A stretch of 14,090 bases of DNA, from NCBI GenBank assembly GCA_027943245.1, contig JANDJZ010000754.1, forward strand, positions 1 to 14,090. The letters run 5' to 3'. The notes below the pieces were generated by a model. The model ran no database searches, had not been told where the DNA came from, and saw nothing but the letters and a program-made list of their open reading frames with translations. Shown here one piece after another: positions 13,092 to 14,090 of the stretch. The DNA is from Acanthamoeba sp. SK_2022b (taxonomy: Eukaryota; Discosea; Longamoebia; Acanthamoebidae). The position numbers and the translations under genes were made by a program. Numbering within the stretch: the first letter of the stretch is position 1; each line of letters begins with the position of its first letter.

Positions 13092-14090
13092 ATGTCGTCC
13101 CCGGGCACTGCCTCCTCCCTGCGCGCTGCGAACGAGACCCGTGTGGTCCGGGCGCTGCGTCAGCACCAGGAGCTGAGCCAGGCCGACATCGCGCGCGACA
13201 CCGGGCTGGCCCCGGCGACCGTGTCCAGCATCGTGAAGGACCTCGTCGCGGCCGGCCTGCTGACCACCACCGGAGGGGCCGGGCGCCGCGGCGCCACGGT
13301 CGCCATCTCCCGGCGCGCCGGGCTCGTCGGCGGCATCGACTTCGGCCACTCCCACGTCCAGGTGAGCCTCGGCGACCTCGGCGGACGCGTGCTCGTCACG
13401 GCGCAGGAGTCGCTCGACAACGACCACGACCACGAGGACGGCCTGGCCCTGGCCCACCGCATGCTCGACCGGCTGCGGGAGGCCGAGCCGGACGCGGGCA
13501 CGTTGCACGCCGTGGGCATCGGGCTGCCCGCTCCCCTGGGCGCCGACGGCGTCATCGACTCCGGCTCGATCCTGCCCGGGTGGGTCGGCGTGCACGCCGC
13601 CATGGCCGGCGAGAAGGAGCTCGGCGTCCCGACCCGCGCGGACAACGACGCCAACCTGGGCGCCCTGGCCGAGCACGCGGTCGGGGCCGGACGTGGCACC
13701 TCGTCGATGGCCTACCTGAAGCTGTCGTCGGGCGTCGGCTGCGGGCTCGTGCTGGACGGCCGGGTCTACCGCGGCGGCATCGGCACGGCCGGCGAGCTCG
13801 GCCACATGACCATGGACGAGACCGGCCCGCTGTGCCGGTGCGGCAGCCGCGGCTGCCTCGAGGCCTACGTCGGCGGATCGGCCCTGACCTCGCAGTTCGC
13901 GCCGATCCGGGCCGAGCTGACGGTGCGCGAGTTCGTCGCCCTGGCCAACGCCGGCGACACGGGCGCGCAGCGCCTGATCGAGGACGCCGGACGCTACCTC
14001 GGACGCGCGGCGGCCGCGCTGGCCAACGTGCTGGGACCCGAGCTGCTGGTGATCGGCGGCGACCTGTCGGACGCCGGCGCCCCCCTCATC
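13092..14090 (+). CDS. ROK-family transcriptional regulator (3'-truncated by window)
   Basis: 333 codons are visible and the frame is open at the window edge. A winged helix-turn-helix occupies about residues 16-60 (SQADIARDTGLAPATVSSIVKDL at 29-51). A sugar-kinase-like ROK domain follows, with a phosphate-loop-like GIDFGHS at 81-87, DNDAN at 184-188 and GELGH at 234-238. The zinc site is complete: H238 with C248, C250 and C255 in CRCGSRGCLE. This combination marks a XylR/NagC/Rok7B7-type sugar-responsive repressor. The kinase-like catalytic Asp (in DNDAN) is retained, which is not evidence for kinase activity by itself. It is transcribed away from the xylFGH-like operon across two shared dyads, matching the ROK-xylFGH order known in Streptomyces. 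I chose the ATG at 13092; an in-frame GTG at 13083 would add three residues and has GGTGGG 10 nt upstream. Confidence 0.9.
   Translation, partial: MSSPGTASSLRAANETRVVRALRQHQELSQADIARDTGLAPATVSSIVKDLVAAGLLTTTGGAGRRGATVAISRRAGLVGGIDFGHSHVQVSLGDLGGRVLVTAQESLDNDHDHEDGLALAHRMLDRLREAEPDAGTLHAVGIGLPAPLGADGVIDSGSILPGWVGVHAAMAGEKELGVPTRADNDANLGALAEHAVGAGRGTSSMAYLKLSSGVGCGLVLDGRVYRGGIGTAGELGHMTMDETGPLCRCGSRGCLEAYVGGSALTSQFAPIRAELTVREFVALANAGDTGAQRLIEDAGRYLGRAAAALANVLGPELLVIGGDLSDAGAPLI

Overview
The window is chromosomal DNA from a high-GC Gram-positive bacterium (Actinomycetota). Codon third positions are almost all G or C, -10 boxes are of the TAGCCT/TAGGTT type, one and perhaps two genes start leaderless, and an nrdR-nrdJ pair and a ROK/xylFGH-type locus are present. 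The protein style fits the Nocardioides/Aeromicrobium/Streptomyces side of the phylum, but this is an impression from sequence character, not from a database search. I see no mobile element, CRISPR array, tRNA or rRNA. Most of the window looks like ordinary core and transport genes; the interest lies in the regulatory DNA between them.

Layout, left to right. (1) The last 47 codons of an unidentified plus-strand gene (2-145). (2) A minus-strand FAD-linked oxidase of the alkyldihydroxyacetonephosphate-synthase-like family (227-1816). (3) A minus-strand operon, nrdR (4999-5508) then nrdJ (2050-4929), encoding the ribonucleotide reductase repressor and the cobalamin-dependent class II reductase. 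A strong hairpin follows nrdJ, and two NrdR-box-like sites exactly 31 bp apart lie upstream of nrdR. (4) A plus-strand 1056-residue PAS-GGDEF-EAL protein (5864-9034), preceded by an 8-codon mini-ORF that begins just after a -10 box and ends in an ATGA overlap with the big gene. (5) A plus-strand Dps ferritin-like protein (9076-9639) with its own, apparently leaderless, promoter. (6) A perfect 15-bp hairpin that separates dps from a convergent minus-strand sugar ABC operon. In transcription order this operon is xylF-like binding lipoprotein (11831-12898), 17-bp intercistronic hairpin, single-domain ATPase (10951-11745) and xylH-like permease (9728-10954). (7) A divergent plus-strand ROK-family regulator (13092 to the window edge).

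The last block forms a coherent unit. The ROK protein and the transporter are transcribed away from a shared 193-bp region holding two inverted copies of a 25-bp dyad element, whose centres are 53 bp apart, about five helical turns. The gene order matches the ROK-xylFGH arrangement known from Streptomyces, so the likely circuit is sugar-responsive repression of a pentose-type importer by the ROK protein. The nrd block is a second self-contained circuit: NrdR senses the (d)ATP level and represses its own operon, which makes the dNTP-producing enzyme. The c-di-GMP protein and Dps are neighbours but probably transcribed separately.
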